5,615 nucleotides of DNA, taken from positions 1 to 5,615 of the forward strand of contig CAKKRA010000392.1 of assembly GCA_919902475.1 (NCBI GenBank), given 5' to 3'. This DNA is from Nitrospiria bacterium. GTDB taxonomy: Bacteria; Nitrospirota; CAKKRA01; 9FT-COMBO-42-15. Positions 1-5,279 of this stretch are shown one piece after another. Under the pieces are notes generated by a model. It was not told where the DNA came from and did no database searches. It saw only the letters and a list, made by a program, of their open reading frames with translations. How positions within the stretch are numbered: the stretch's first letter is position 1; the number at the start of each line of letters is the position of its first letter. Made by a program: the position numbers and the translations under genes.

Positions 1-141
1 AAGTTCAGGCACAACACCGCCGTATTTGTTATGAATATCTATCTGCGATGAAATGATGTTAGAAAGAACCTTTCTCCCATCTTCAACAACAGCAGCAGAG
101 GTTTCATCACATGAGCTCTCAATGCCTAAAACTAATGACAT
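1..141 (-). CDS. tsaD: tRNA N6-adenosine threonylcarbamoyltransferase TsaD, N-terminal 47 residues (cut by window edge)
   Basis: Read on the minus strand from the ATG at 141, the frame stays open to base 1 and gives 47 residues beginning MSLVLGIESSCDETSAAVV and ending in YGGVVPEL. The GIESSCDETSAA block, the following SSQ, and the H-x3-YGGVVPEL block are hallmarks of the Kae1/TsaD (formerly Gcp/YgjD) family of ASKHA-fold proteins. TsaD works in the cytoplasm with TsaB and TsaE to move the threonylcarbamoyl group onto A37 of ANN-decoding tRNAs. The metal-binding HxxxH motif lies beyond the window. The start is well fixed: an in-frame TAG lies at 156-154 and no other start codon falls between it and 141. 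There is no Shine-Dalgarno sequence, because the promoter -10 box sits only seven bases before the ATG. The gene diverges from the stress-protein/pump operon and probably has no functional link to it. Confidence 0.95.
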   Translation of the reverse strand, partial: MSLVLGIESSCDETSAAVVEDGRKVLSNIISSQIDIHNKYGGVVPEL

Positions 142-147
142 GGCGGT

Positions 148-177
148 ATTATACTATCAGTAACTAAAATTTATCAA
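148..177 (-). promoter_or_regulatory. sigma70-type promoter for tsaD, predicting a leaderless mRNA
   Basis: Reading the minus strand, TTGATA (177-172) is followed after 18 bases by a perfect TATAAT (153-148). Transcription normally starts about 6-8 bases past the -10 box, which is around base 141, the A of the tsaD ATG. That leaves no room for a ribosome binding site. The hexamers are seen directly; the leaderless start is inferred from the spacing. Confidence 0.7.
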
Positions 178-204
178 CTCCCAAAAAGTAAATCCTCTTA
201 ATCT

Positions 205-233
205 TTGAATTTCCCTTTATTGTATGATACAAT
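205..233 (+). promoter_or_regulatory. sigma70-type promoter with extended -10 for the usp-ATPase-gamma-CA operon
   Basis: TTGAAT (205-210) and TACAAT (228-233) are separated by 17 bases, and a TG at 225-226 one base before the -10 box makes it an extended -10. Transcription would start near 240, giving a 5' leader of about 60 bases. The promoter lies back to back with the tsaD promoter without overlapping it. No other promoter as good is visible before the three genes downstream, and their packing suggests it serves all of them. Confidence 0.65.
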
Positions 234-246
234 TTTCAAAATCCAG

Positions 247-256
247 TGTTTAAACA
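247..256. repeat. 10-base perfect palindrome in the operon leader (possible operator)
   Basis: TGTTTAAACA is a perfect inverted repeat with no spacer. It lies about 7-16 bases after the predicted transcription start of the usp operon, a position where a bound repressor would block transcription. The half-site is short and AT-rich, so chance is a real alternative. It does not match the FNR or CRP consensus, and no regulator gene is visible in the window. Confidence 0.25.
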
Positions 257-300
257 GAAACCACTCAGTAAGCGTTTAATAGTCTTTTCCAATTATTCTT

Positions 301-1143
301 ATGTATAAGAAAATCATAGCAGCAGTCAACGAACACATCAACTCAGAGATATCCGCAAGATATGCCCTGAGCCTTGCACAGACTTGCAGGGCAAAACTGT
401 ACATCTGCTTTATTGCAGAAAAAGGCATGGCTGCATCAAGTATCAGCATGGCAGAAGATGCTGTAAAAAGACTGTTTATGAAGGCAAGGGAGGCAGATGT
501 TCATGTGGAAAGCATAACAGAGACAGGCAGCCCTTTAAAAGAGATTGAGAAGATTGTTAAACATGAAGGCATTGATGTTGCCTTTGCTGCAACAAGAAGA
601 GAGGATATTGAAAAGAGGTTCTATGCAGGCACCTTTGCAAGAAGGCTGTCAATAAACCTTCCGTGCTCTGTTGCCCTTGTAAGGGTTGTCCACATGGGAA
701 GGCTTCACCCTGATAAGATACTTGTTCCTTTAAAGGGAAGGAATGGCCATATAAAGGAAAGGGCGCATTTTATCGCAAAGATGGCTGAGGCATTTGGCTC
801 AAAGGTCTTTGTCTTTCATGCAACAAAACCTATAACAAAATTCCTTCACGGAGAGATACATATCACGCCAATTGAATGGGAAAAGCGGCTGCCTGAAAAT
901 ATTGCGGATTTCATGAAACATCTTAAAAAACACAAGATTGAATATGAAGAAAAACTTTTACCGGGCGCTGTTGCAAGAAGCATAACAATAGAGGCTGCCT
1001 CAAAAAGGCATGACCTTATTATAATGGGCGCAAGCGAAAGGAGCCTTTTGAGTTCTATATTGAAAGGTAATCCAGTAGAGGCAGTGCTAAGGGAGGCGCC
1101 CTGCGATATGATAATTTTTAAACCTTTCCATGAAAATAAATAA
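301..1143 (+). CDS. Tandem-domain universal stress protein (UspA family), first gene of the cation pump operon
   Basis: This 280-residue soluble protein consists of two UspA-like alpha/beta domains (about 1-130 and 136-276); a single-domain Usp is about 140-150 residues. Domain 1 opens with MYKKIIAAVNEHINSEISAR, the usual first strand and helix. Domain 2 restarts at KILVPLKG (139-146) and ends with IIMGASERSLLSSILKGNPV and APCDMIIFKP, the classic Usp C-terminal strand. The ATP-binding motif G-x2-G-x9-G-(S/T) is degenerate in domain 2: G243 and G256 remain, but E246 replaces the middle Gly and N257 replaces Ser/Thr. Domain 1 keeps only the final G110-T111. Similar degenerate Usp domains occur beside or fused to ion transporters, so a regulatory role on the pump is plausible but inferred. 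An in-frame TAG at 280-282 and the absence of other start codons fix the start at ATG 301, yet no Shine-Dalgarno sequence precedes it. The 3' end overlaps the ATPase gene by 14 bases. Confidence 0.88.
   Translation: MYKKIIAAVNEHINSEISARYALSLAQTCRAKLYICFIAEKGMAASSISMAEDAVKRLFMKAREADVHVESITETGSPLKEIEKIVKHEGIDVAFAATRREDIEKRFYAGTFARRLSINLPCSVALVRVVHMGRLHPDKILVPLKGRNGHIKERAHFIAKMAEAFGSKVFVFHATKPITKFLHGEIHITPIEWEKRLPENIADFMKHLKKHKIEYEEKLLPGAVARSITIEAASKRHDLIIMGASERSLLSSILKGNPVEAVLREAPCDMIIFKPFHENK
1130..1143 (+). other. 14-base overlap between usp and the ATPase gene
   Basis: The sequence ATGAAAATAAATAA holds the ATPase ATG at its first base and the usp TAA at its end, in different frames. No purine-rich ribosome binding site lies before the ATG (the preceding bases are TTTTTAAACCTTTCC). 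Re-initiation by ribosomes finishing usp is the simplest way to translate the pump. Coupling is inferred; the overlap itself is seen directly. Confidence 0.8.
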
Positions 1144-3808
1144 CCTTACAAAAGAAGAAGTCCTTCACAATCTTGTTACATCTGAGAACGGGCTTACCGA
1201 GAAAGAGGCCAAAAAACGTCTTTCAGAATTTGGACTGAATGAAATCGAGGAAGTCAAAAAAACCTCTCTATTCATCAGATTTCTAAAACAGTTTACACAT
1301 TTTCTTGCCATACTCCTCTGGATAGGCGCAGGCCTTGCCATTTTATCTGAAATCCTGCATCCAGGGGAAGGGATGCTTACACTTGGATTAGCAATAACAG
1401 GTGTAATATTCATTAATGCTCTCTTTACATTTGTGCAGGAATACAGGGCTGAAAAATCCATTGAAAAATTAAGGCTCCTACTGCCTTTTTATGTAAAGGT
1501 AATAAGGGAAGGGAAAGAAAGGGAGATATCTGCAAGGGATGTCGTGCCAGGTGATTTAATCATACTTTCAGAGGGCAATAAGGTGCCCGCGGATTCAAGG
1601 CTCATAGACACAACATATCTTATGCTGAATAATGCATCCTTAACAGGTGAATCTGAGCCTGTGCCTGCTCAGCATAAACCATGCGAAGGCGAAATAATTG
1701 AGAGCAGGAATATTGCCTTTGCAGGGACGACAGTTGTTAGCGGCTCTGGCAAGGCGATAGCGTTTGCAACAGGCATGGCTACAGAGTTCGGCCGCATAGC
1801 CCATCTTACAAGCGCTGTTGAAGCAGGCTTAAGCCCTTTACAAAAGGAGATTGTTAAGGTAACCCGGATTATAGCCTTTCTGTCAACAATAATGGGTGTT
1901 CTATTCTTTTTTATCGGCCATCTGATTGGAATCGGGTTCTGGGAAAACTTTATCTTTGCCGTAGGCATAATCGTTGCAAATGTGCCTGAAGGCCTCCTTC
2001 CAACAGTAACGCTCTCCCTTGCCATGGGCAGTCAGAGGATGGCAAAGAAAAAGGCATTGATTAAGACCCTAACATCAGTAGAAACACTCGGCTCTGTAAC
2101 AGTTATATGCACAGATAAAACAGGGACACTTACACAGAACCGAATGGAGGTTAAAGAGGTATGGACAGCAGAGAAACAAGGGGCAGGTGGCAAGGAGAAA
2201 TGGGCTGAGGCAAATACCCTGTTGAAGACAGCCTATCTCTGTAATAATGCACGGTTTATAAATGGCGAATACAAAGGAGACCCAACAGAAACAGCGCTCC
2301 TTAAATACGCAAGGGAAAATATCGGAGAATTACAATCAGAGCGCGTACATGAAATACCCTTTGATTCAGAGAGAAAGAGGATGACGACTGTTAATAAAAT
2401 ACTTGATACTCCCCCATTCTCCCCTTCCCCGCTTCCCCGTTTCATTGCTTTTACAAAGGGCGCTATGGAAAGTGTACTGCCCATTTGCAAATATATATTA
2501 CGAAATAAAGAAATAACGCTTTTGAACGAAGCATCAAAAAAAGAGATAACAGATGCCTATCACTCTTTGATGGACAAGGGATTAAGGGTTTTATCCTTTG
2601 CTTACTCTGAACTCCAAACTCCTGACTCTGAACCTGAGAAGGGTATGGTCTTCGTTGGGTTAATCGGCATTGAAGACCCGCCAAGGCCAGAGGTATCTGA
2701 GGCAATAAAAAAATGCCATGAGGCAGGTATAAAGATAATAATGATAACAGGAGATGCAAGCAGGACTGCTGTTGCTATTGCAAAGGAGATAGGACTCGCT
2801 AAGGGAAACCCTGTTGTAATAGAGGGGCACGAGTTTGTAAGGATGAGCGATAAAGATCTTAGGGAAAGACTGACTGAGAAAGAGATAATATTTTCAAGGA
2901 TGACGCCAAAGCACAAGATGAGGGTAGTATCAATCCTAAAAGAGGAAGGCCAAAGGGTTGCAGTAACAGGGGATGGGGTGAACGATGCACCAGCCTTAAA
3001 AAAAGCAGATATTGGCATTGCTATGGGCATTGCAGGAACAGATGTGGCAAAAGAGGCGTCTGACATGATACTCCTTGATGACAACTTTGCAACCATTGTA
3101 AATGCTATAGAAGAAGGAAGGGCAGTATATGAGAATATAAGAAAATTTATAAGCTATATCTTTTCATCAAATATCCCGGAGATTGTGCCATATCTTGCTT
3201 ATATTCTTTTCAGGATTCCATTGCCATTAACAATCATACAGATACTTGCAGTTGACCTTGGAACAGATATGCTTCCAGCCCTTGCATTAGGCGCAGAGAA
3301 GCCTACAGAGGGTATTATGAAGCAGCCGCCGAGAGACCCAAAGGAGAGGCTTCTTAATCTTAGACTCTTGACCCGTGCCTATCTTTTTCTTGGCCCTATT
3401 GAGGCAGCAGCAGGGCTCTTTGGATTTTTCTATATCTTAAAATCAGGCGGCTGGCAATGGGGACAGATGCTGCCGTCAGATAATCTGCTTTATATGCAGG
3501 CAACAACAGCATGCCTTACAGCAATAATTGTAACACAGGTTGCCAATGTCTTTGCCTGCCGCTCATTTAGAGAATCTGTATTTAAGATAGGTCTCTTTTC
3601 AAATAAACTGATATTTATCGGAATAGCATTTGAGATATTATTACAGATTTTTATTGTCTACCATCCATTGGGAAACATGATATTTGCTACAGCGCCAATT
3701 GCTGCTAATATATGGCTGATACTAATTCCATTTGCAGTGTTTTTATTTATTGCAGAAGAGATAAGGAAAATATTCTTTAGACAGAAATCCTATTTTAAAG
3801 GAGTATAA
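1130..3808 (+). CDS. P-type cation-transporting ATPase of the Na,K-ATPase-like group (P2C/type IIC)
   Basis: This is a complete 892-residue P2-type pump. The actuator loop has LTGES (171-175), the phosphorylation site is D329 in CTDKTGTLTQN, the nucleotide domain has KGDPTE (382-387) and FTKGAM (441-446), and the hinge is MITGD (538-542) and VTGDGVNDAPAL (612-623). Ten membrane segments are visible, roughly 56-76, 80-103, 245-268, 272-298, 672-693, 697-718, 750-770, 790-810, 824-844 and 858-876. M4 reads VANVPEGLLP (282-291), M5 YIFSSNIPEI (676-685) and M6 AVDLGTDMLPA (707-717). These match Na,K-ATPase rather than the SERCA pattern (N and T-D in M6), so Na+ and/or K+ is a better substrate guess than Ca2+. 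The start ATG has no Shine-Dalgarno and lies inside the upstream gene, suggesting translational coupling. Two odd short stretches, residues 426-438 and 492-503, look inserted. No beta-subunit gene is present, as expected for a prokaryotic member. Ion specificity cannot be settled from sequence. Confidence 0.93.
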   Translation: MKINNLTKEEVLHNLVTSENGLTEKEAKKRLSEFGLNEIEEVKKTSLFIRFLKQFTHFLAILLWIGAGLAILSEILHPGEGMLTLGLAITGVIFINALFTFVQEYRAEKSIEKLRLLLPFYVKVIREGKEREISARDVVPGDLIILSEGNKVPADSRLIDTTYLMLNNASLTGESEPVPAQHKPCEGEIIESRNIAFAGTTVVSGSGKAIAFATGMATEFGRIAHLTSAVEAGLSPLQKEIVKVTRIIAFLSTIMGVLFFFIGHLIGIGFWENFIFAVGIIVANVPEGLLPTVTLSLAMGSQRMAKKKALIKTLTSVETLGSVTVICTDKTGTLTQNRMEVKEVWTAEKQGAGGKEKWAEANTLLKTAYLCNNARFINGEYKGDPTETALLKYARENIGELQSERVHEIPFDSERKRMTTVNKILDTPPFSPSPLPRFIAFTKGAMESVLPICKYILRNKEITLLNEASKKEITDAYHSLMDKGLRVLSFAYSELQTPDSEPEKGMVFVGLIGIEDPPRPEVSEAIKKCHEAGIKIIMITGDASRTAVAIAKEIGLAKGNPVVIEGHEFVRMSDKDLRERLTEKEIIFSRMTPKHKMRVVSILKEEGQRVAVTGDGVNDAPALKKADIGIAMGIAGTDVAKEASDMILLDDNFATIVNAIEEGRAVYENIRKFISYIFSSNIPEIVPYLAYILFRIPLPLTIIQILAVDLGTDMLPALALGAEKPTEGIMKQPPRDPKERLLNLRLLTRAYLFLGPIEAAAGLFGFFYILKSGGWQWGQMLPSDNLLYMQATTACLTAIIVTQVANVFACRSFRESVFKIGLFSNKLIFIGIAFEILLQIFIVYHPLGNMIFATAPIAANIWLILIPFAVFLFIAEEIRKIFFRQKSYFKGV
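2411..2438 (-). other. G-quadruplex motif on the template strand of the ATPase gene
   Basis: On the minus strand there are four G runs of 4, 4, 4 and 5 bases separated by loops of 4 (AAGC), 2 (AA) and 5 (AGAAT) bases. This fits the standard intramolecular G-quadruplex pattern with runs longer than the minimum. The plus strand codes here for a Pro/Ser-rich stretch (PPFSPSPLP, about residues 428-436). The tract stands out sharply from the AT-rich gene around it. Folding in the cell is not shown by sequence. Confidence 0.6.
2604..2633 (+). repeat. In-frame 9-base direct repeat with 21-base period in the ATPase gene
   Basis: ACTCTGAAC occurs at 2604-2612 and again at 2625-2633, exactly 21 bases (seven codons) apart, with further related ACTCC/CTGA units between. 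It encodes SELQTPDSEPE (residues 493-503), a hydrophilic stretch just before the MVFVGLIGIEDPPRPEV segment that leads into the P domain. The arrangement resembles a small simple-sequence insertion in a linker that tolerates length change. Confidence 0.5.
3797..3803 (+). promoter_or_regulatory. Ribosome binding site for the gamma-carbonic-anhydrase-like gene
   Basis: AAAGGAG ends eight bases before the ATG at 3812 and 14 before the in-frame ATG at 3818, so it selects the first. It lies inside the last codons of the ATPase gene (FKGV-stop). It is the clearest Shine-Dalgarno in this operon; the two upstream genes lack one. Confidence 0.75.
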
Positions 3809-3811
3809 AAC

Positions 3812-4318
3812 ATGAACATGAAAAATAAAATAAAGATTCACCCCTCTGCCTTTGTTGCAAAGAATGCAACAGTTATCGGCTCTGTCAGCATTGGCAAAGA
3901 TGCAAGTGTATGGTTTGGCTCTGTTGTGCGCGGTGATATGGCAGAGATACAAATCGGCGATGGAAGCAATGTCCAAGACAATGCTGTTGTTCATGTTGAC
4001 TTTGGAAAACCGTCAGTAATAGGCAATGGCGTAACAGTTGGGCATGGGGCAATAATACATGGCGCTGTAATTAAGGATAATGTATTAATTGGCATGGGCT
4101 CTATTCTGTTGAATGGCGCAGTAATCGGAGAAAATTCTGTAATAGGCGCTGGAACGGTTGTAACAGAAGGCTTTGAAGTGCCGCCAAATTCCCTTGTCCT
4201 TGGCGTGCCCGGAAAGCTAATCAGGCAGTTAAAAGCTGAAGAGGTTGAAAGGATAAAGGATGCAGCAAGGGTCTATGTGGAGTATGCAAGGGAATATAAG
4301 AGTGCAGATAAATTTTAA
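3812..4318 (+). CDS. Gamma-class carbonic anhydrase-like hexapeptide-repeat protein (YrdA/PaaY/Cam family)
   Basis: This 168-residue protein is built of hexapeptide repeats that form a left-handed beta-helix (about residues 15-130), followed by a C-terminal alpha helix (about 138-163) typical of trimeric family members. The gamma-carbonic-anhydrase core is intact: VVRGD (38-42) gives Arg40 and Asp42, NVQDNAVVH (53-61) gives Gln55, Asp56 and His61, and VGHGAIIHGA (76-85) gives His78 and His83. The three histidines correspond to the zinc/iron ligands of Methanosarcina Cam. The length is usual for the short YrdA-like branch, which lacks Cam's acidic proton-shuttle loop. Some members show little or no anhydrase activity, so cytoplasmic CO2/bicarbonate interconversion is likely but not certain. 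An acyltransferase-like role (PaaY/CaiE-type) is the alternative. The gene starts three bases after the ATPase stop and is probably co-transcribed. It ends in a four-base tail-to-tail overlap with the thioredoxin-like gene. Confidence 0.88.
   Translation: MNMKNKIKIHPSAFVAKNATVIGSVSIGKDASVWFGSVVRGDMAEIQIGDGSNVQDNAVVHVDFGKPSVIGNGVTVGHGAIIHGAVIKDNVLIGMGSILLNGAVIGENSVIGAGTVVTEGFEVPPNSLVLGVPGKLIRQLKAEEVERIKDAARVYVEYAREYKSADKF
4315..4318. other. Tail-to-tail gene overlap sharing TTAA
   Basis: The palindromic TTAA carries the stop of the plus-strand gamma-CA-like gene (TAA, 4316-4318) and the stop of the minus-strand TlpA-like gene (TAA read 4317-4315). No hairpin-plus-T-run terminator is visible within the ends of either gene. 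Transcripts from the two operons must therefore overlap at their 3' ends unless Rho-type termination acts. Confidence 0.85.
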
Positions 4319-4839
4319 ATCAGCCCCTCTAAATACATAGAAATAGTCTCTTCACTAAGTTCGCCTAATACCTTCTCCTTCATTACACCATTTTTGTCTA
4401 TAAAAAAGCTTGTGGGCGTTGCAAAGACCTTGTATAACTTTGTTACAGTCATGCCTTTATCTATTAAGATTGGAAAAGACAGATCCAATTTTTTTGCTGT
4501 TTCTGCGGCAACCTCTTTTGGGTCTTCAATATTAACTGCCAGCACCACAAAGCCCTTATCTTTAAGTTTTCTGTATGCCTTCTCCACAACAGGCATCTCT
4601 TTTTTACATGAAGGGCACCTGCTTGACCAGAAGCGGAGCATTACAGCCTTTCCTTTGAAATCGCTGAGCCTCACATCTTTATTATTAATATCCATAAGCG
4701 TAAAATCCGTTGCAGGGCCGCCGAGCTTTGTTGTTACATTATCAGATGACTTATAGCAACCTTCCTGACTCAAAGAAAATCCGAGCAAGCCTGATATTAA
4801 AAAAACAGCTATTATCTTTTTCAAATTATTTCTTTTCAT
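4315..4839 (-). CDS. TlpA/ResA-type thioredoxin-fold protein, membrane-anchored or exported
   Basis: With the chosen start the protein has 174 residues. MKRNNLKK followed by a hydrophobic stretch (about 9-24) forms a signal peptide or anchor. The redoxin domain runs from about 40 to 172: APATDF-like GGPATDFTL (40-48), LSDFKGK (58-64), FWSSRCPSCKKEMP (70-83) with active cysteines C75 and C78, and the cis-proline in ATPTSFFID (140-148). It is probably an extracytoplasmic thiol-disulfide reductase, the class used in cytochrome c maturation or copper-site assembly. The active site reads R-C-P-S-C, with Arg in place of the usual Trp before the first Cys. The reading frame extends upstream to 4926, but that extra stretch lies inside the preceding gene, puts a charged leader before the signal peptide, and ignores GGAGG at 4855-4851. 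I therefore start at ATG 4839. QEGC (25-28) is a poor lipobox. Confidence 0.85.
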   Translation of the reverse strand: MKRNNLKKIIAVFLISGLLGFSLSQEGCYKSSDNVTTKLGGPATDFTLMDINNKDVRLSDFKGKAVMLRFWSSRCPSCKKEMPVVEKAYRKLKDKGFVVLAVNIEDPKEVAAETAKKLDLSFPILIDKGMTVTKLYKVFATPTSFFIDKNGVMKEKVLGELSEETISMYLEGLI

Positions 4840-5275
4840 CTTTATTCCCGCCTCCAAAAATCTTTTCAAAGGGATTCTTAACAATCCTCCCTTTATAACT
4901 TTTTGCATGCTTCTCTGCGTCTTCAAGCTTTAAGAATGCATGAACCTTATTGTTATTCACATTATTCGTTATAATCTCACTCTCCACATAATAGGCAATG
5001 GATGAGTCTATCTTCTCACTTGTCACCTCGTCTGTAACCCTTACATAAGAGACAGCGTCCTTATTTTGAGAAAGCCACATATAAGCGCAGTATATAGAAT
5101 CAAACTTTTTTACTGCATTATCCTTTAAGATTATATCCACCTGATATACAGGTTTGATGTGAACGCCGTCAAAATCGCATTTCTCAATCTTGTGCGTTTT
5201 CTTATATATTGAACTGCCTAATGCAATGGCAACCATCAATATCAGAAATATGCTGCTTTTAATCCATTTATTCAT
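4826..5275 (-). CDS. NosL-like membrane-anchored protein
   Basis: This 149-residue protein has one N-terminal membrane segment or signal anchor (about 5-22), then a soluble domain. The pattern of KCDFDGVHIKPVYQVDIIL (32-50), KKFDSIYCAYMWL (56-68), YVRVTDEVTSEKID (77-90), AYYVES (94-99), then HAFLKLEDAEKHAKSYKGRIV (split at 112-120 and 121-132) follows the NosL family: metal-site segment, FxSxxC-like block, tD...t.e.id, A.YV, and the final A(F).....A..fa...G block. NosL binds Cu(I) and aids nitrous oxide reductase assembly. Here the family C-x2-C-G-M reads C33-D-F-D-G-V, so the second Cys and Met are missing; C63 is the only other Cys. A copper role is therefore uncertain. I prefer ATG 5275 over TTG 5287, with a weak GGA seven bases ahead. 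The tail is very charged (NKDEKK). It overlaps the TlpA-like gene by 14 bases and follows the upstream stop by four. Confidence 0.6.
   Translation of the reverse strand: MNKWIKSSIFLILMVAIALGSSIYKKTHKIEKCDFDGVHIKPVYQVDIILKDNAVKKFDSIYCAYMWLSQNKDAVSYVRVTDEVTSEKIDSSIAYYVESEIITNNVNNNKVHAFLKLEDAEKHAKSYKGRIVKNPFEKIFGGGNKDEKK
4851..4855 (-). promoter_or_regulatory. Ribosome binding site for the TlpA-like gene
   Basis: GGAGG read on the minus strand lies 11 bases before ATG 4839, a little farther than ideal. It falls inside the glycine codons near the end of the NosL-like gene. It supports the internal ATG over the upstream alternative at 4926. Confidence 0.6.
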
Positions 5276-5279
5276 ATCT

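Noticed and set aside
245..265. Leader hairpin AGTG-TTT / AAA-C-CACT in the usp 5' region
   Set aside because: Only seven mostly A-T pairs with a bulge and a six-base loop. It is too weak to call a regulatory RNA or terminator.
1165..3096. Several open frames of 85-164 codons on the minus strand opposite the ATPase gene
   Set aside because: They lack recognisable domains and ribosome binding sites, and run opposite a strongly conserved, motif-complete gene. They are frame shadows.
1130..3808. Calling the pump a Ca2+-ATPase (SERCA/PacL type)
   Set aside because: M4 VPEGLLP and M6 D-L-G-T-D follow Na,K-ATPase, not the IPEGLPA and N-L-V-T-D pattern of Ca2+ pumps. Automatic annotation may still label it calcium-transporting.
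4753..4761. Lipoprotein signal (QEGC) in the TlpA-like protein
   Set aside because: The -3 position is Gln and -2 is Glu, unlike the L-(A/S/T)-(G/A)-C lipobox. An uncleaved anchor or ordinary signal peptide fits better.
4394..4898. Plus-strand open frames of 120 and 62 codons over the thioredoxin-like and NosL-like genes
   Set aside because: They are antisense to the genes with clear redoxin and NosL-type motifs and show no family signature of their own.
4840..4926. Longer TlpA-like protein starting at ATG 4926 (203 residues)
   Set aside because: The extra 29 residues lie wholly inside the NosL-like gene and push the signal peptide to residue 38. A GGAGG stands before ATG 4839 instead.
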